NCBI GenBank assembly: GCA_022843545.1
Contig: JALHNL010000020.1
Coordinates: forward strand, 1 to 41,934
Direction of reading: 5' to 3'
Origin: Phycisphaerales bacterium
GTDB taxonomy: Bacteria; Planctomycetota; Phycisphaerae; Phycisphaerales; UBA1924
Length of the DNA: 41,934 nucleotides
The notes below the pieces were generated by a model. That model did no database searches, was not told where the DNA came from, and saw only the letters and a list, made by a program, of their open reading frames with translations. This document shows, in pieces, positions 1 to 9,500 of the stretch. A program made the translations under genes and the position numbers. The stretch's first letter is position 1. Each line of letters opens with the position of its first letter.

Positions 1-1
1 C

Positions 2-799
2 GGGATCGCGCCTCCGCCCCCGGTGGCACCGCCGAAGATCGCGGAGGCGAACGTTGCGCCCGATGCGCCCGCGCCGGTGGTTGCGCCGCCGCCCGCGCCG
101 TGGCGGTTCATCGGGGTGATCGTGGGCCAGACGCGTGAGAACCACCGGGCGTTTGTGGCGCTGAGCGACTCGAAGCAGAAGATGGTGCGGGAGGGGGACA
201 AGATCGACTCGGACACGGTGGACGAGATCCACGGGCGGTACCTGCTGGTGACGGGCTCCGACGGCGCGCAGCGGCGCGTGGACATCGGGGTGCCCGAGCG
301 GGCGAAGATCGCGGTGGTGGCGACGTCGTCGGGCTCGGCGGACGCGGACGCGGCGGCGCTGGCGGCAGCGCGGGCGGGGCAGGTGGAAGAGGGCTACAAG
401 CCCAGCCCCGAGGAGATCGAGTTCCTGAAGAAGGAGATCGAGGCGGGGACGTTTGCGGCGTACATCGACCCGGGCCTGACGAACTACGCGATGAAGTCGC
501 CCGAGGAGATCGCGATGATGGTGGCGTCGGGGGACCTTCGTCCGGGCAAGTTCGGCGGGCGGACGGGCGTGGGCCCGCGCGACCCGGAGAAGGACGGCGC
601 GGGGATCAACGAACTGGACGCGATGCGTCGGCTGACGCGTCTGCGGATGCAGAATCTGGACGACTCGTTCCGGAACGGGATCATCGACCGGGAGGAGTTC
701 GACCGTCGGCAGCGGCTTCTGGAGCAGGACATGCCGACACCCGAGCAGATCGAGGGCGGGACGAAAGGTCAGCCCACGCCTCCGGCCGGGCCGAAGTAG
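2..799 (+). CDS. GspC/PilP-like inner-membrane secretion/pilus component (5' partial)
   Basis: The reading frame is open from the first bases of the window, so the gene almost certainly starts upstream; a GTG at 23 sits inside a proline/alanine-rich stretch and is unlikely to be the true start. After this linker comes a small beta-rich segment (WRFIGVIVGQTRE, then VREGDKID and YLLVTGSDG) of the kind seen in the periplasmic domains of GspC and PilP, where it contacts the secretin. The C-terminal half is charged and helical with a Pro/Gly-rich tail and matches nothing I recognise. The family call rests mainly on the neighbours: a GspL/PilM-PilN-like gene starts 76 bp downstream, followed by a PilO/GspM-like gene. 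Inferred role: periplasmic link between the inner-membrane platform and the secretin. Confidence 0.55.
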   Translation, partial: GIAPPPPVAPPKIAEANVAPDAPAPVVAPPPAPWRFIGVIVGQTRENHRAFVALSDSKQKMVREGDKIDSDTVDEIHGRYLLVTGSDGAQRRVDIGVPERAKIAVVATSSGSADADAAALAAARAGQVEEGYKPSPEEIEFLKKEIEAGTFAAYIDPGLTNYAMKSPEEIAMMVASGDLRPGKFGGRTGVGPRDPEKDGAGINELDAMRRLTRLRMQNLDDSFRNGIIDREEFDRRQRLLEQDMPTPEQIEGGTKGQPTPPAGPK

Positions 800-875
800 A
801 ATCCGGGCGGAGCACGCCGCGCGATACCGCGGTTGCGGTATAGGTGTGCGGACGTGAAGGCCCGGAAGGAACGAC

Positions 876-2507
876 TTGAGCCAGATTGTGTGCTATGTGG
901 ATCGATTCGCGAGCGGCGCGGCCCTGAAGGGCCTGCGTCTGGTGGCGCGTCGGTCGGTGCGCGATTGGCGGGCTCCGGGCACGCCCAAGACTGGTCAGGC
1001 GGCGCTGGAGACGGCGAAGTCGGCGGCGCGGTGGATCGGAGAGAACGCCGACGCGGGCAAGCCGCTGGTGGTGTGTCTGGACCTGGACGCGTCGGTGTGC
1101 TCGTGGCTTTCGGCGCCGAGCCCTGAACTGAAGGTGGTTCGCGCGGCGGCGCAGGCGGTGGCGGCGGGCGGGCGGGGTGATGAGCAGGCGGGCCCATCGT
1201 CAACGTGGCTGAGCCTGGGGGAACTGGGGATCGAAGAGTCGGTGCAGGGGCTGCACGAGGGCGGCCCGGTGACGGGCAAGCTCAAAGGCCCGGCGACGCA
1301 CTCGCAGCGGATGGGCGTGCTGGCGGTGTCGGACCTGGGGGCGAGGAACCTGCTTGACGCGCTGGACGCGGAGGGCAAGAGCCCGGTGCGGGTGATCTCG
1401 CTGTGGCACGCGATGGCGGAGGCGTGGGGGCGGGCTGACGCGGCTCAAGGGGCGCGGGAGGCGGTGGCGGAGACCGAGCCGACCAGCGCGGTGGTGACGA
1501 TCGACCCCGAGGGCCGGCTGGCGTGGTGCTGGTCGCGCGGCGGGCACGTGCTGTGCGCCGGGACGATGCTGCTGAAGCACGTGGTCTCCACCCCCGATCC
1601 CGACGCGGGCGTTTCGGGCGAGTTCGGCGTGATCGAAATGTCGCGGTCGGACGTGGGCCGGCTGATCAGCGACTGGCTGGCGTGGAGCGTGGAGCTGGGC
1701 TTTGGGCCTGCTCGTCTGGTGTGCCTGGCGCCGCCGAGCCTGACGGTGGTGGGCCTGGACGCGGACCTTCCTGAGCGGAGCGGGGCGGCGGCGGTGGGCG
1801 AGACGCTGGGGGCGGCGTGGCCGGGGAGCGTGGTGGCGTCCGAAGTGCTGGACGACCCGGTGGGGGCGACGCTGCAGCGGCTGGTGGACCAGAGCGACGA
1901 CGTGCCGGCGGGCGGGGAACTGGAAGAACTGTCGTCACGCCCGGGGCGGACGTCTCGGCGGATGTACCACTGGCTCGCGCTGGCGGTGACGGCGGGGGCG
2001 GTGATCGTGGGCGCGATCGGGTACCGGCTCTCGGGCTCGGCGGCCGCGATCGAGGGCGAACTGGAGACGATCGCGGATGAGCGGAAGGCCCTGCTGGACA
2101 AACTGAAGACCTTCTCGCCGCGGATGGTGACGGAGGCGGACCCGGTGGCGCTGATCCGGGCTGAGCGGAACAAACTGGCGACGGCGATGCGGGCGGTGCA
2201 GCCTGAGAACCCGGCGGTTCGGGAGATGGCGCGGCTGATCCAGACCGTGTCGGCGGTGGGCGGGGTGACGATCACGGACTTGAAGGTGTACTCCAACCGA
2301 CCGGCGCAGGTGATGTTTGAAGCGCCCGACAGCCAGACGTGGTCGAAGGTGGTGGCGGCGGTTCAGGCGTCGGCGAACGTGCCGCCGCCGAGGCTGGACT
2401 GGACGCAGGAGGTCCGTCCGGGAGCGGGCGGCAAGACGCTGTACATCCTGCGCGGGGCGTGGGTGACGCCGACGGCGACGCCGGGCGGCGGCGGAGGCAA
2501 CCCGTGA
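876..2507 (+). CDS. PilM+PilN (GspL-like) assembly-platform protein
   Basis: This 543-residue protein has the topology of GspL or of a PilM-PilN fusion. A cytoplasmic part of about 360 residues, with alternating beta/alpha segments as in the actin-like fold of PilM/GspL, is followed by one membrane helix at about 365-384 (WLALAVTAGAVIVGAIGY). Then come a coiled coil (about 390-450) and a small periplasmic domain ending in a glycine-rich tail. The start is TTG at 876, chosen because an AAGGA motif lies about 6 bp upstream. I see no clear ATP-binding signature in the N-terminal part, so nucleotide binding is unproven. The stop overlaps the next gene's GTG by 4 bp (GTGA), indicating translational coupling. 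Likely role: inner-membrane platform linking the assembly ATPase to the periplasmic PilO/GspM-like partner. Confidence 0.65.
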   Translation: MSQIVCYVDRFASGAALKGLRLVARRSVRDWRAPGTPKTGQAALETAKSAARWIGENADAGKPLVVCLDLDASVCSWLSAPSPELKVVRAAAQAVAAGGRGDEQAGPSSTWLSLGELGIEESVQGLHEGGPVTGKLKGPATHSQRMGVLAVSDLGARNLLDALDAEGKSPVRVISLWHAMAEAWGRADAAQGAREAVAETEPTSAVVTIDPEGRLAWCWSRGGHVLCAGTMLLKHVVSTPDPDAGVSGEFGVIEMSRSDVGRLISDWLAWSVELGFGPARLVCLAPPSLTVVGLDADLPERSGAAAVGETLGAAWPGSVVASEVLDDPVGATLQRLVDQSDDVPAGGELEELSSRPGRTSRRMYHWLALAVTAGAVIVGAIGYRLSGSAAAIEGELETIADERKALLDKLKTFSPRMVTEADPVALIRAERNKLATAMRAVQPENPAVREMARLIQTVSAVGGVTITDLKVYSNRPAQVMFEAPDSQTWSKVVAAVQASANVPPPRLDWTQEVRPGAGGKTLYILRGAWVTPTATPGGGGGNP

Positions 2508-3085
2508 ACGAAGCGCCGATGCTGAGCGATGATGTGCGGCTGGAACTGCTGAACGCGGCGGGCGCGTCGGAGCGCGCCGGGAGGCCGGTGGGGCTGGTGG
2601 TCTTGGCGGGGCTGGCGCTGGCGGCGGCGGTGGGGTACGCGGCGTATGGGATGGTGGTGCGTGGCGGGGCGGCATCGCGGCGCGACGAGGCGGCGGAGGA
2701 ACTGGCCACCATCAAGCGGGAGGCGGACGCCCTGCTGACCCTGGACGCGCAGCGGAAGGTGGACGATCAGAAGTTCACGCGGTCGGACGTGACGCAGCCG
2801 CGGGTGGAGACCTTGGCGCAGGACAGCGGGATGAACAAGCCGGTGATCACGCTGCGGACGGTGACGACGAACTTCCCGGGGCTGACGCGGGTGGAACTGA
2901 CGGCGAGCCTTGACGACCAGTTGACGGGCCCGGTGCTGGAGTGGCTGAGCGGTCTGAACCAGATCGACAATCTGGCGGTGAGCTCGATCGAACTGGTGCC
3001 GGACCTGCAACTGGCCCCGGGCACCGAAGAGGGCCGGCCGCGGTGGCGCGGGAGCGTGACGATGTTCCGGTATCAGCGTCAGTAG
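2504..3085 (+). CDS. PilO/GspM-like inner-membrane protein
   Basis: 193 residues: a short cytoplasmic N-terminus, one membrane helix at about 29-50 (VGLVVLAGLALAAAVGYAAY), a predicted helical stretch (about 55-85), and a C-terminal domain with the alternating strand/helix pattern of the ferredoxin-like fold of PilO/GspM. The GTG at 2504 is preferred because it overlaps the upstream stop as GTGA and has GGAGG about 8 bp before it; an ATG at 2519 is the alternative. Position directly after a GspL/PilM-PilN-like gene supports the call more than the sequence itself. Known PilO and GspM form heterodimers with PilN or GspL in the periplasm, and the same is inferred here. Whether the complex serves a pilus/pseudopilus or protein secretion cannot be told from these three genes. 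Confidence 0.6.
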   Translation: MNEAPMLSDDVRLELLNAAGASERAGRPVGLVVLAGLALAAAVGYAAYGMVVRGGAASRRDEAAEELATIKREADALLTLDAQRKVDDQKFTRSDVTQPRVETLAQDSGMNKPVITLRTVTTNFPGLTRVELTASLDDQLTGPVLEWLSGLNQIDNLAVSSIELVPDLQLAPGTEEGRPRWRGSVTMFRYQRQ

Positions 3086-3238
3086 TCGTGATCGACAGCG
3101 GCGAGAGTGTCCGACCGTGCTTGTGCCTTTGCTTTGGTGCCCCCCACTCCGTGTTCACCCGTTCTTCCTCGCCGTCTTGTGCTTCGCCCGTGTCTTGAGT
3201 CAACGATTCTCGCCCGGTTGCGTTCAGGAGCCTCGTGC

Positions 3239-3862
3239 ATGCGTCCTTCTCTGCGATCAGCCGTTGTGCCGGTAGTGCTCTTGACCCTCGCGTGTGCGGG
3301 GGGCCCGGGGGGCTGCTCGATCCCGAGCCGCGGGGACGGCGCGAACGACCCGGTGTTCGCGAATGACGCGGAACGGATCGCGGAGGCGCAGCGGCTGGCG
3401 GTGGAGGGCGACGAGCTGCGGAAGGCGAAGCGGCTGGAAGACGCGATCGGGAAATACAAGCAGGCGGTGACGACGTACCCGCGGTTCTACAGCGCGTGGC
3501 TGAACATGGGCGTGACGTTCACCGAGCAGGGCAAGTACCTGGAAGCGCGCGAGGCGCTCACGGCGGCGTCGGAGATCGAGCCCTCGGACCCCGAGGCGCC
3601 GGCGAACCTGGGCGACCTGTACCAGATGCAGAGGTGGTACGACGACGCGGCGCGGAACTACGCGGAAGCCCTGAAGCGGAACCCGTACCACGCGCGGGCC
3701 CTGCGCGAATCGGTGAGGACCGACTTCCTGCGCAACGTGCGGACGGACGACACGCTGGACCGCATCCGGCGGGCGCTGGAGGTGGAGCGTGACCCGGCGT
3801 GGCGATCGTTCCTGCAGCGGCAGAAGGTCATGGTCGAGGGGCATCTGAAGACCCAGTCGTGA
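3239..3862 (+). CDS. TPR-repeat lipoprotein
   Basis: The 207-residue product starts with an export signal (MRPSLRSAVVPVVLLTLAC) and has cysteines at 19 and 26. Neither sits in a perfect lipobox, so lipid attachment is likely but not certain. From about residue 45 there are at least three tetratricopeptide repeats (GDELRKAKRLEDAIGKYKQA, then WLNMGVTFTEQGKYLEAREA, then NLGDLYQMQRWYDDAARNYA). ATG 3239 is chosen because AGGAG lies 8 bp upstream and because it places the signal peptide at the N-terminus. The gene follows the PilO-like gene after 153 bp and may be a PilF/PilW-like pilotin or assembly lipoprotein of the same machine. That function is inferred from position; the TPR fold alone only says protein-protein contact. 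Confidence 0.7.
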   Translation: MRPSLRSAVVPVVLLTLACAGGPGGCSIPSRGDGANDPVFANDAERIAEAQRLAVEGDELRKAKRLEDAIGKYKQAVTTYPRFYSAWLNMGVTFTEQGKYLEAREALTAASEIEPSDPEAPANLGDLYQMQRWYDDAARNYAEALKRNPYHARALRESVRTDFLRNVRTDDTLDRIRRALEVERDPAWRSFLQRQKVMVEGHLKTQS

Positions 3863-4115
3863 TCGGACCTTGGGCGCCCGGACCCTGCGGGCGGTATGGC
3901 GGGGGTTTGGGTGGGGGAGAGGCTGGGGAACTGGAAAACGTTCACGGCGCGCGGGCGAGCGGGCGTCGTGAGGTACCCAGAAAGTGGTGGGCAATTGCTC
4001 AACCCGGTGTATCGTTAGTGCGTATGGAAGGGTGCCGGGGTTGGGGTGCGTTCGGGCATTCCGCGTCATCCGGATGTGTGTCGGCATAGCGGCTTCAATC
4101 AGCGAGGCGATCCTT

Positions 4116-6356
4116 ATGGCCCAGGGTGTGCGTTGTTCGTGCGTGTCGGTGGCGATGTTGCTGGCGCTGGCGGGCGCGGCCCGGGGCCAGGACTCGGTGG
4201 GCACCGGGACGGGCGTGGCGGGGAGCGACGCGCTGAGCGCGTACCAGGTGGGCGCGAGCAGCCTGCAGGTGCGCAACTACGCGGTGGACCTGGCGCCGAT
4301 CACGACGTCGTGGGGGAACCAGTACTACATCGGGCCGGCGGCGAAGGCGAGCGCGTCGCTGAGCAGCGGGTTCTTCAACCACCTGATCGCGACGAGCGTG
4401 GTGAGCAACACGATGACGGGGGTGCAGCCGTTTACGCGGACGGCGTACACGTTCTGGCAAGCGGCGGGGCAGGGGGTGAGCCCGACGCGGAACAGCAGCA
4501 CCACGGGGACCGTGTCGACGGCGGACCTTCAGGGTCACACGTTCGGGCTGGCGTTTCTGGAGTATGGCGGGGGCCCCAACACGGTTTTCGGTGACAGCGA
4601 CGACGAGAACAACATCGTGTCGGCGGTGGCGGGCTTTGTGCCCCGGCAGAACAACCGGCTGCACGTGTCGCGGATCGTGACGGCGGTGAACCGCCCCAGC
4701 GCGGCGGCGGGCTTCATCTCCGACGCGTCGTTCGGGCTGGGGGGCGTGGACGAGAATCTGAACGTGCACCTGGGCGCGGACGGGTACGGGATGAACGGGA
4801 ACGACCCGCTGACGACCCGCCGGCTGTACCGCGTGGCGGCGCTGTCGAGGAGCGCGTCGCTGGTGAACGCGATCTCGAACACGACGGCGGGGGACGCGGC
4901 GGCGACCCGGTCGCTTTTGAGCACCACGACGCTGATGACGGTGCCGACGATCATCCCGGTCTCTCGCGCGGGGCGGGCGGTGATGCTGGCGCTGGACATG
5001 GCCAACGCGCTGCGGTTTGAGCAGACGGCGAACGTGTCGGCGGTGAGCACGACGGCGCACCTGCCGGCGGGCGCGTCGGCGCGCGGGCCCATGAGCTTCA
5101 CGGCGTTCCCCTTTGCGCGGACGAGCAACGGGACGGCGGACGCGGGCACGGGTGCGGCGCTGGTGCGGATGCCCTCGGCGACCAAGACGCGCGGGCTGGC
5201 GGCGTGGGGCGTGAACACCGACGGCTCGGCCGACGGCGGCGCGACCGCGCCGTTGATCTTCGAACTGCCCACCGTGAACGGCGCGCTGACGGACCCGGAG
5301 GACGGGTTTGACCCGTCGGCGGCGTTCGGCTCCCTGGGCAACCAGGAGTTCATGAACTACCAGAGCCAGGTGTGCTTCCGCGGCGGCAGCGGCCCGGTGG
5401 CGACGGTGGTGCTGCCCGGCTCGGGCGACCTGCTGATGGCGGCGGGCGTGGCGGCGACGGGCGGCGCGGCGACGGTGCCGCAGTCCAAGGACAACTACAT
5501 CGCGGTGTGCCGGGTGGACGCGGTGACGGGTGCGGCGACGTGGACGATCGCGGCGCACACGGGCTCGGCGACGGGCGCGGGGTCCAAGACCATCTGGTCG
5601 GACGACAACCAGGACGGAACGCCCGACACGGCGATCGGCCGGATCGCGCGGTACAGCGAGGTGTTCCCCTCGGCGACGAACGGCCCGTCGATCTCGGCGG
5701 CGTCGATGGACCGGGCGGGGAACCTGTACTTCATCGCGACGATCGAGTTGTTCACGCAGCCGCAGTTCACCCGGACGACGGCGCTGATCAAGGCGAACTT
5801 CAACGCGGCGAACAACACGTACCAGCTCGAGCGGGTGCTGACGCTGAACGACGTGATCCCGGGGCTGAACTCGACGCGGAACTACCAGATTCAGTTCCTG
5901 GGGCCGGCGGACTCGGACTCGGTGGACTCGGCGGCGCTGTGGCACAGCAGCGTTTCGCAGGGCCTGAACGTGGCGGTGAACCCGAACACGCTGCAGTACG
6001 GGCAGCCGTTTGCGCTGGGCGCGCTGGCGTTCCGGGCGCGGGTGGTGTACGACATGGACAACTCGGGGACCTATGTGGACCCGACTTCCCCGGGCGGCTC
6101 GGGGACCGACCAGGCGTACAACGTGGTGATCGCGATGATCCCCAAGGTGATGGGCGCGGACGTGGCCCAGATCGGCGGCATCGCGGGGCCTGACGGCAAG
6201 CTCACGGTTGACGACATCATCGAGTTCGTCAACGCGTTCGGCGATGGGAACCTGCTGGCCGACGTGGCAGCGATCGGCGGGGCGTTCTATCCCGACGGGC
6301 AGTTGACCGTGGACGACATCATCGCGTTTGTGAACGCCTTCAGCGACGGGTTCTGA
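4116..6356 (+). CDS. secreted protein with C-terminal dockerin-like duplicated repeat
   Basis: 746 residues starting with a Sec signal peptide that probably ends after ...AARGQ (about residue 25). ATG 4116 has a GAGG motif about 8 bp upstream; longer starts would bury the signal peptide. The large middle part is Ala/Gly/Thr/Ser-rich, shows no catalytic motif I recognise, and reads like a secreted beta-rich protein. The last about 66 residues are two copies of one unit (GPDGKLTVDDIIEFVNAF and YPDGQLTVDDIIAFVNAF), each preceded by an ADVAxIGG segment. This D-x-D-G-x-L/T-x-x-D pattern is that of dockerin-type calcium loops, common at the C-termini of planctomycete exported proteins and thought to act in sorting or anchoring. 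A terminator-like hairpin follows at 6451-6476. Confidence 0.7.
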   Translation: MAQGVRCSCVSVAMLLALAGAARGQDSVGTGTGVAGSDALSAYQVGASSLQVRNYAVDLAPITTSWGNQYYIGPAAKASASLSSGFFNHLIATSVVSNTMTGVQPFTRTAYTFWQAAGQGVSPTRNSSTTGTVSTADLQGHTFGLAFLEYGGGPNTVFGDSDDENNIVSAVAGFVPRQNNRLHVSRIVTAVNRPSAAAGFISDASFGLGGVDENLNVHLGADGYGMNGNDPLTTRRLYRVAALSRSASLVNAISNTTAGDAAATRSLLSTTTLMTVPTIIPVSRAGRAVMLALDMANALRFEQTANVSAVSTTAHLPAGASARGPMSFTAFPFARTSNGTADAGTGAALVRMPSATKTRGLAAWGVNTDGSADGGATAPLIFELPTVNGALTDPEDGFDPSAAFGSLGNQEFMNYQSQVCFRGGSGPVATVVLPGSGDLLMAAGVAATGGAATVPQSKDNYIAVCRVDAVTGAATWTIAAHTGSATGAGSKTIWSDDNQDGTPDTAIGRIARYSEVFPSATNGPSISAASMDRAGNLYFIATIELFTQPQFTRTTALIKANFNAANNTYQLERVLTLNDVIPGLNSTRNYQIQFLGPADSDSVDSAALWHSSVSQGLNVAVNPNTLQYGQPFALGALAFRARVVYDMDNSGTYVDPTSPGGSGTDQAYNVVIAMIPKVMGADVAQIGGIAGPDGKLTVDDIIEFVNAFGDGNLLADVAAIGGAFYPDGQLTVDDIIAFVNAFSDGF

Positions 6357-6450
6357 TCGGTAGCCGACGCGGTTGAGCGTGCGGTTCGGGGTGCGCCCGG
6401 GTGGCCACCGGGGTGTTGGTCTGCGCGCGAAAGGTCGTCGCGGGATGGCG

Positions 6451-6476
6451 AGCACGCTCATCCGGAGGCGTGCTTT
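6451..6476 (+). terminator. probable terminator after the dockerin-like gene
   Basis: A 7-bp perfect stem, AGCACGC (6451-6457) and GCGTGCT (6468-6474), with a 10-base loop, followed by a short T run. It lies 95 bp after the dockerin-like gene. The T run is short, so efficiency is uncertain. Confidence 0.5.
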
Positions 6477-6525
6477 GGGCGTATTCACTTAATACAGTTG
6501 CGCGATCAATCTGCCCACACCCCGA

Positions 6526-6540
6526 CCGGCCGAAGGCCGG
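6526..6540. repeat. perfect GC hairpin before the AsmA-like gene
   Basis: CCGGCC and GGCCGG form a perfect 6-bp stem with a GAA loop, about 46 bp before the AsmA-like start. There is no T run, so this may be an untranslated-leader structure rather than a terminator. Confidence 0.4.
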
Positions 6541-6586
6541 CTGACCACTCGGCGCCGATGCACGCCGAGCGACCATGGAGCCAGCG

Positions 6587-9500
6587 ATGAAACTCAAGAA
6601 AGTACTGATCTGGAGCGGCGTGAGCCTTGCGGTTGTGGGGCTCGGGGTGTATTTCATCGTGCCGGTGGTGGCCAGCAGCCTGGCACCGGGGATCATCGCG
6701 TCGCGCGCGGCGGCGGCGATCAAGGGGAAGGTGAGCGTGGGGTCGGTGTCGCTGGGGTGGAGCGGGCCGACCAAGGTGACGGGGATTGAGCTTCTGGACC
6801 CGTCGGGGCAGAAGGTGGCGACGCTGGAGGCGACGAGCTCGCTGGGCATCCTGAGCGTGCTGGGCGGGCTGAGCGACCTGGGGACGCTGGACCTTTCGGG
6901 GAAGATTGATCTAGTCGCGAAGGAGGACGCCGGCGGGCGGCTGGTGACGAACCTGCAGAGCGCGGTGGAGCCGGTTTCGCCCGGCGCGCCGTCAACAGAG
7001 CCGGCGAAGATCCCGAACCTGACGGCGAAGGTGAACATCAACGGTCTGGACGTGACGTACAAGGAACTGGACGCGGCGGGGGCGACGCGGGCGGAGGCCT
7101 CGCTGAAGGACGCCAAGGGCGTGCTGCAGTTGACCGGCGGGCGGAGCGCGAGCGCGGAACTGGACGGGGCGTTCGCCGAGGGCGGCGGCGCGCCGACGGG
7201 GTCGATGAAGATCCGCGCGACGCTGGACCAGATCGCGGACGCGTCGGGCGTGCTGACGCTGGACCAGGCGAAGGTGGACGCGACGGTGGATGTGAAGGGC
7301 GCGCCGATGCGTCTGGTGGACGCGCTGGCGCAGCAGCAGGGCGTGCTGATGGGCGCGGTGGGCGAGCGGGCCGACCTGGCGCTGACGGCCAAGGGCACGG
7401 GCCAGCAGGCGGAACTGGACCTGGCGCTGGACGGCACGAACGCGAAGGCGCGGGCGTCTTTGGCGATCGGGCAGGATCGGCTGACTTCGCGCGGGCCGAT
7501 CACGGCCACGCTGCAGAGCACCGAGTTTGTCCGCAAGATCAGCGACGTGAGGCGTGCGCTCGACGGCGCGGGGGTCGCGTTTGCGCCTTACCCGGGCGTG
7601 CAGATCTCGATCGACAACCTCGGGCTTCCGCTGGCGAACCAGCGCGGGATGGCGGGGGTGGCGATCACGGCGAAGATGACGACGACGGCGATCGCGGGGA
7701 CGCTGTCGCCGGCGGAGGGCGCGAGCGGTCAGTCGCCCCGTGCGTTCTCGATCACGCCGGTGGAGATGTCGCTGACCTCGGCGGACATCGCGACGGGCGT
7801 GGTGATCAAGGGCGGGGGCAGCGCGGTGGTGGACGGGCGGCCGGCGGGGGATGTGCGGGTGGACATCAGCGCGACGGACATTCTGGACGCGGGGGGCAAC
7901 CTGAAGCCGGGCGTGCCGGGGCAGGTGAAGGGTGAGATCATCGCGACGGGGATGAACACGCAGTTGCTGCAGCCGGTGCTGAGCGCGCTGGATCAGCCGC
8001 TGGACCTGATGCGGGACGTGGGCCCGACGGCGGACGCGAAGTTCACGGTGGTGACGCGGTCGGGGGCGGCGCCGGGGACGACGCCGCCGGCGGACGTGGA
8101 GGTGATGGTGCAGTCGGCGAACATCCAGGCTGCGGGGAAGATCGCGGTGGAGCCGGCGCTGATCAGCAGCGAGCAGGTGACGCTGAAGATCGGCACGGCG
8201 GGCCCGGCGCTTTCGCGGGTGCTGGCGCACTCGGCGCAGAAGGCGGGCAAGCCGGGGATGAGCGTGGCGGGCGCGGGCGCGGTGGACGTGACGGTCTCGC
8301 AGTTGCGGCTGCCGATGCGCGACGGCCGGCCCGACACGACGAACCTGTCGGCGGTGATTGGCGCTGAACTGCGCGATCTGGACGTGACGATGCCGTCTGA
8401 CCAGGCGGCGGCGGGCGCTAGCGGTGCGGCGGGCTCCTCCAAGACGGTGAAGCTGTCGCGGGCGAACTTGACGGCGGACCTGCGGACGGCGGCGGCGGGG
8501 AACACCTCGGGCGGGCCGAACATCACGATGAGGGCGGACGCCTCGCACAACGGTCAGGCGTTCTCGGTGGCGGGGACGCTGACGCCGATCGGGCTGGGGG
8601 ACGCTTCGGGCGGCGGGCGGGCGAAGTTGCCGGCGCTCGAGACGCTGCGGCTGGCGGGCACGATCGCGGCGGAGCGCGTGCCGGGCTCGCTGGTGCAGGC
8701 GCTGGGCGGGCAGAGCGACGATGTGAACGCGCTGATGGCGGAGATGGTGGGCCCGACGGTGGACGTGCGGGCGCGGTTCAGCGCCGACGACCCGGCGACG
8801 CAGGGCTTCCGCGTGGATGTGACGGGCGCGTCGCTGACGGCGGGCGCGGCGGGGGCTCTGGCGGCTTCGCGCGTGAGCCTGACGGAGGCGGGGCTGCGGG
8901 CGACGGTGCGGCCCGAGGCGGTGGCGACGCTGCAGCGCGTGGTGGGCGGGGACCCGGGCCAACTGGGCGGGGCGTCGCTGGTGCAGCCGACGACGATCGT
9001 GGCGGGGGTGGAACCGGTGGAGATCCCGCTCAAGCCCGGGACGCTGGAGCCGGACTTTGCCGCGGGCGGGACGGCGACGCTGAAGGCGTCGGTGGGGATC
9101 GACCAGCCTTTGCTGGTTCAGAACCTGCGCGTGGGCGAGAACACGATCACCGGCGGGCTGGGGGAGTTCAAGGCGGGCGTGGAGCTGCCGCTGACGAAGC
9201 TCTCGGGTGAGCCCGTGACCCAGGTGGGGCTGATGCGGATGAACGCGACGGGCACGCTGATCCGCGCGGTGGGGCAGGCCCCGGTGGCGCGGCTGACGGC
9301 GGACTTTGCCCAGCCCGCGGGCGCGGGGCTGAGCGGGACGGCGACGCTGGACCAGGTGAACAGCACGCTGGCGGACGAATTCCTGGGGCGGCCGGGGTAT
9401 GTGTCGGGGGCGATCGGGCCGACGGCGAGGGTGACGATCAGCCTGGCGCAGGGCGCGCCGAACTCGCCGATGGAAATCTCGACCGACCTGGACAGCGAGC

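Noticed and set aside
4095-6488. A 797-codon minus-strand frame opposite the dockerin-like gene
   Set aside because: Arg/Val/His-rich antisense frame with no start signal; the plus-strand product has a signal peptide and a recognised tail.
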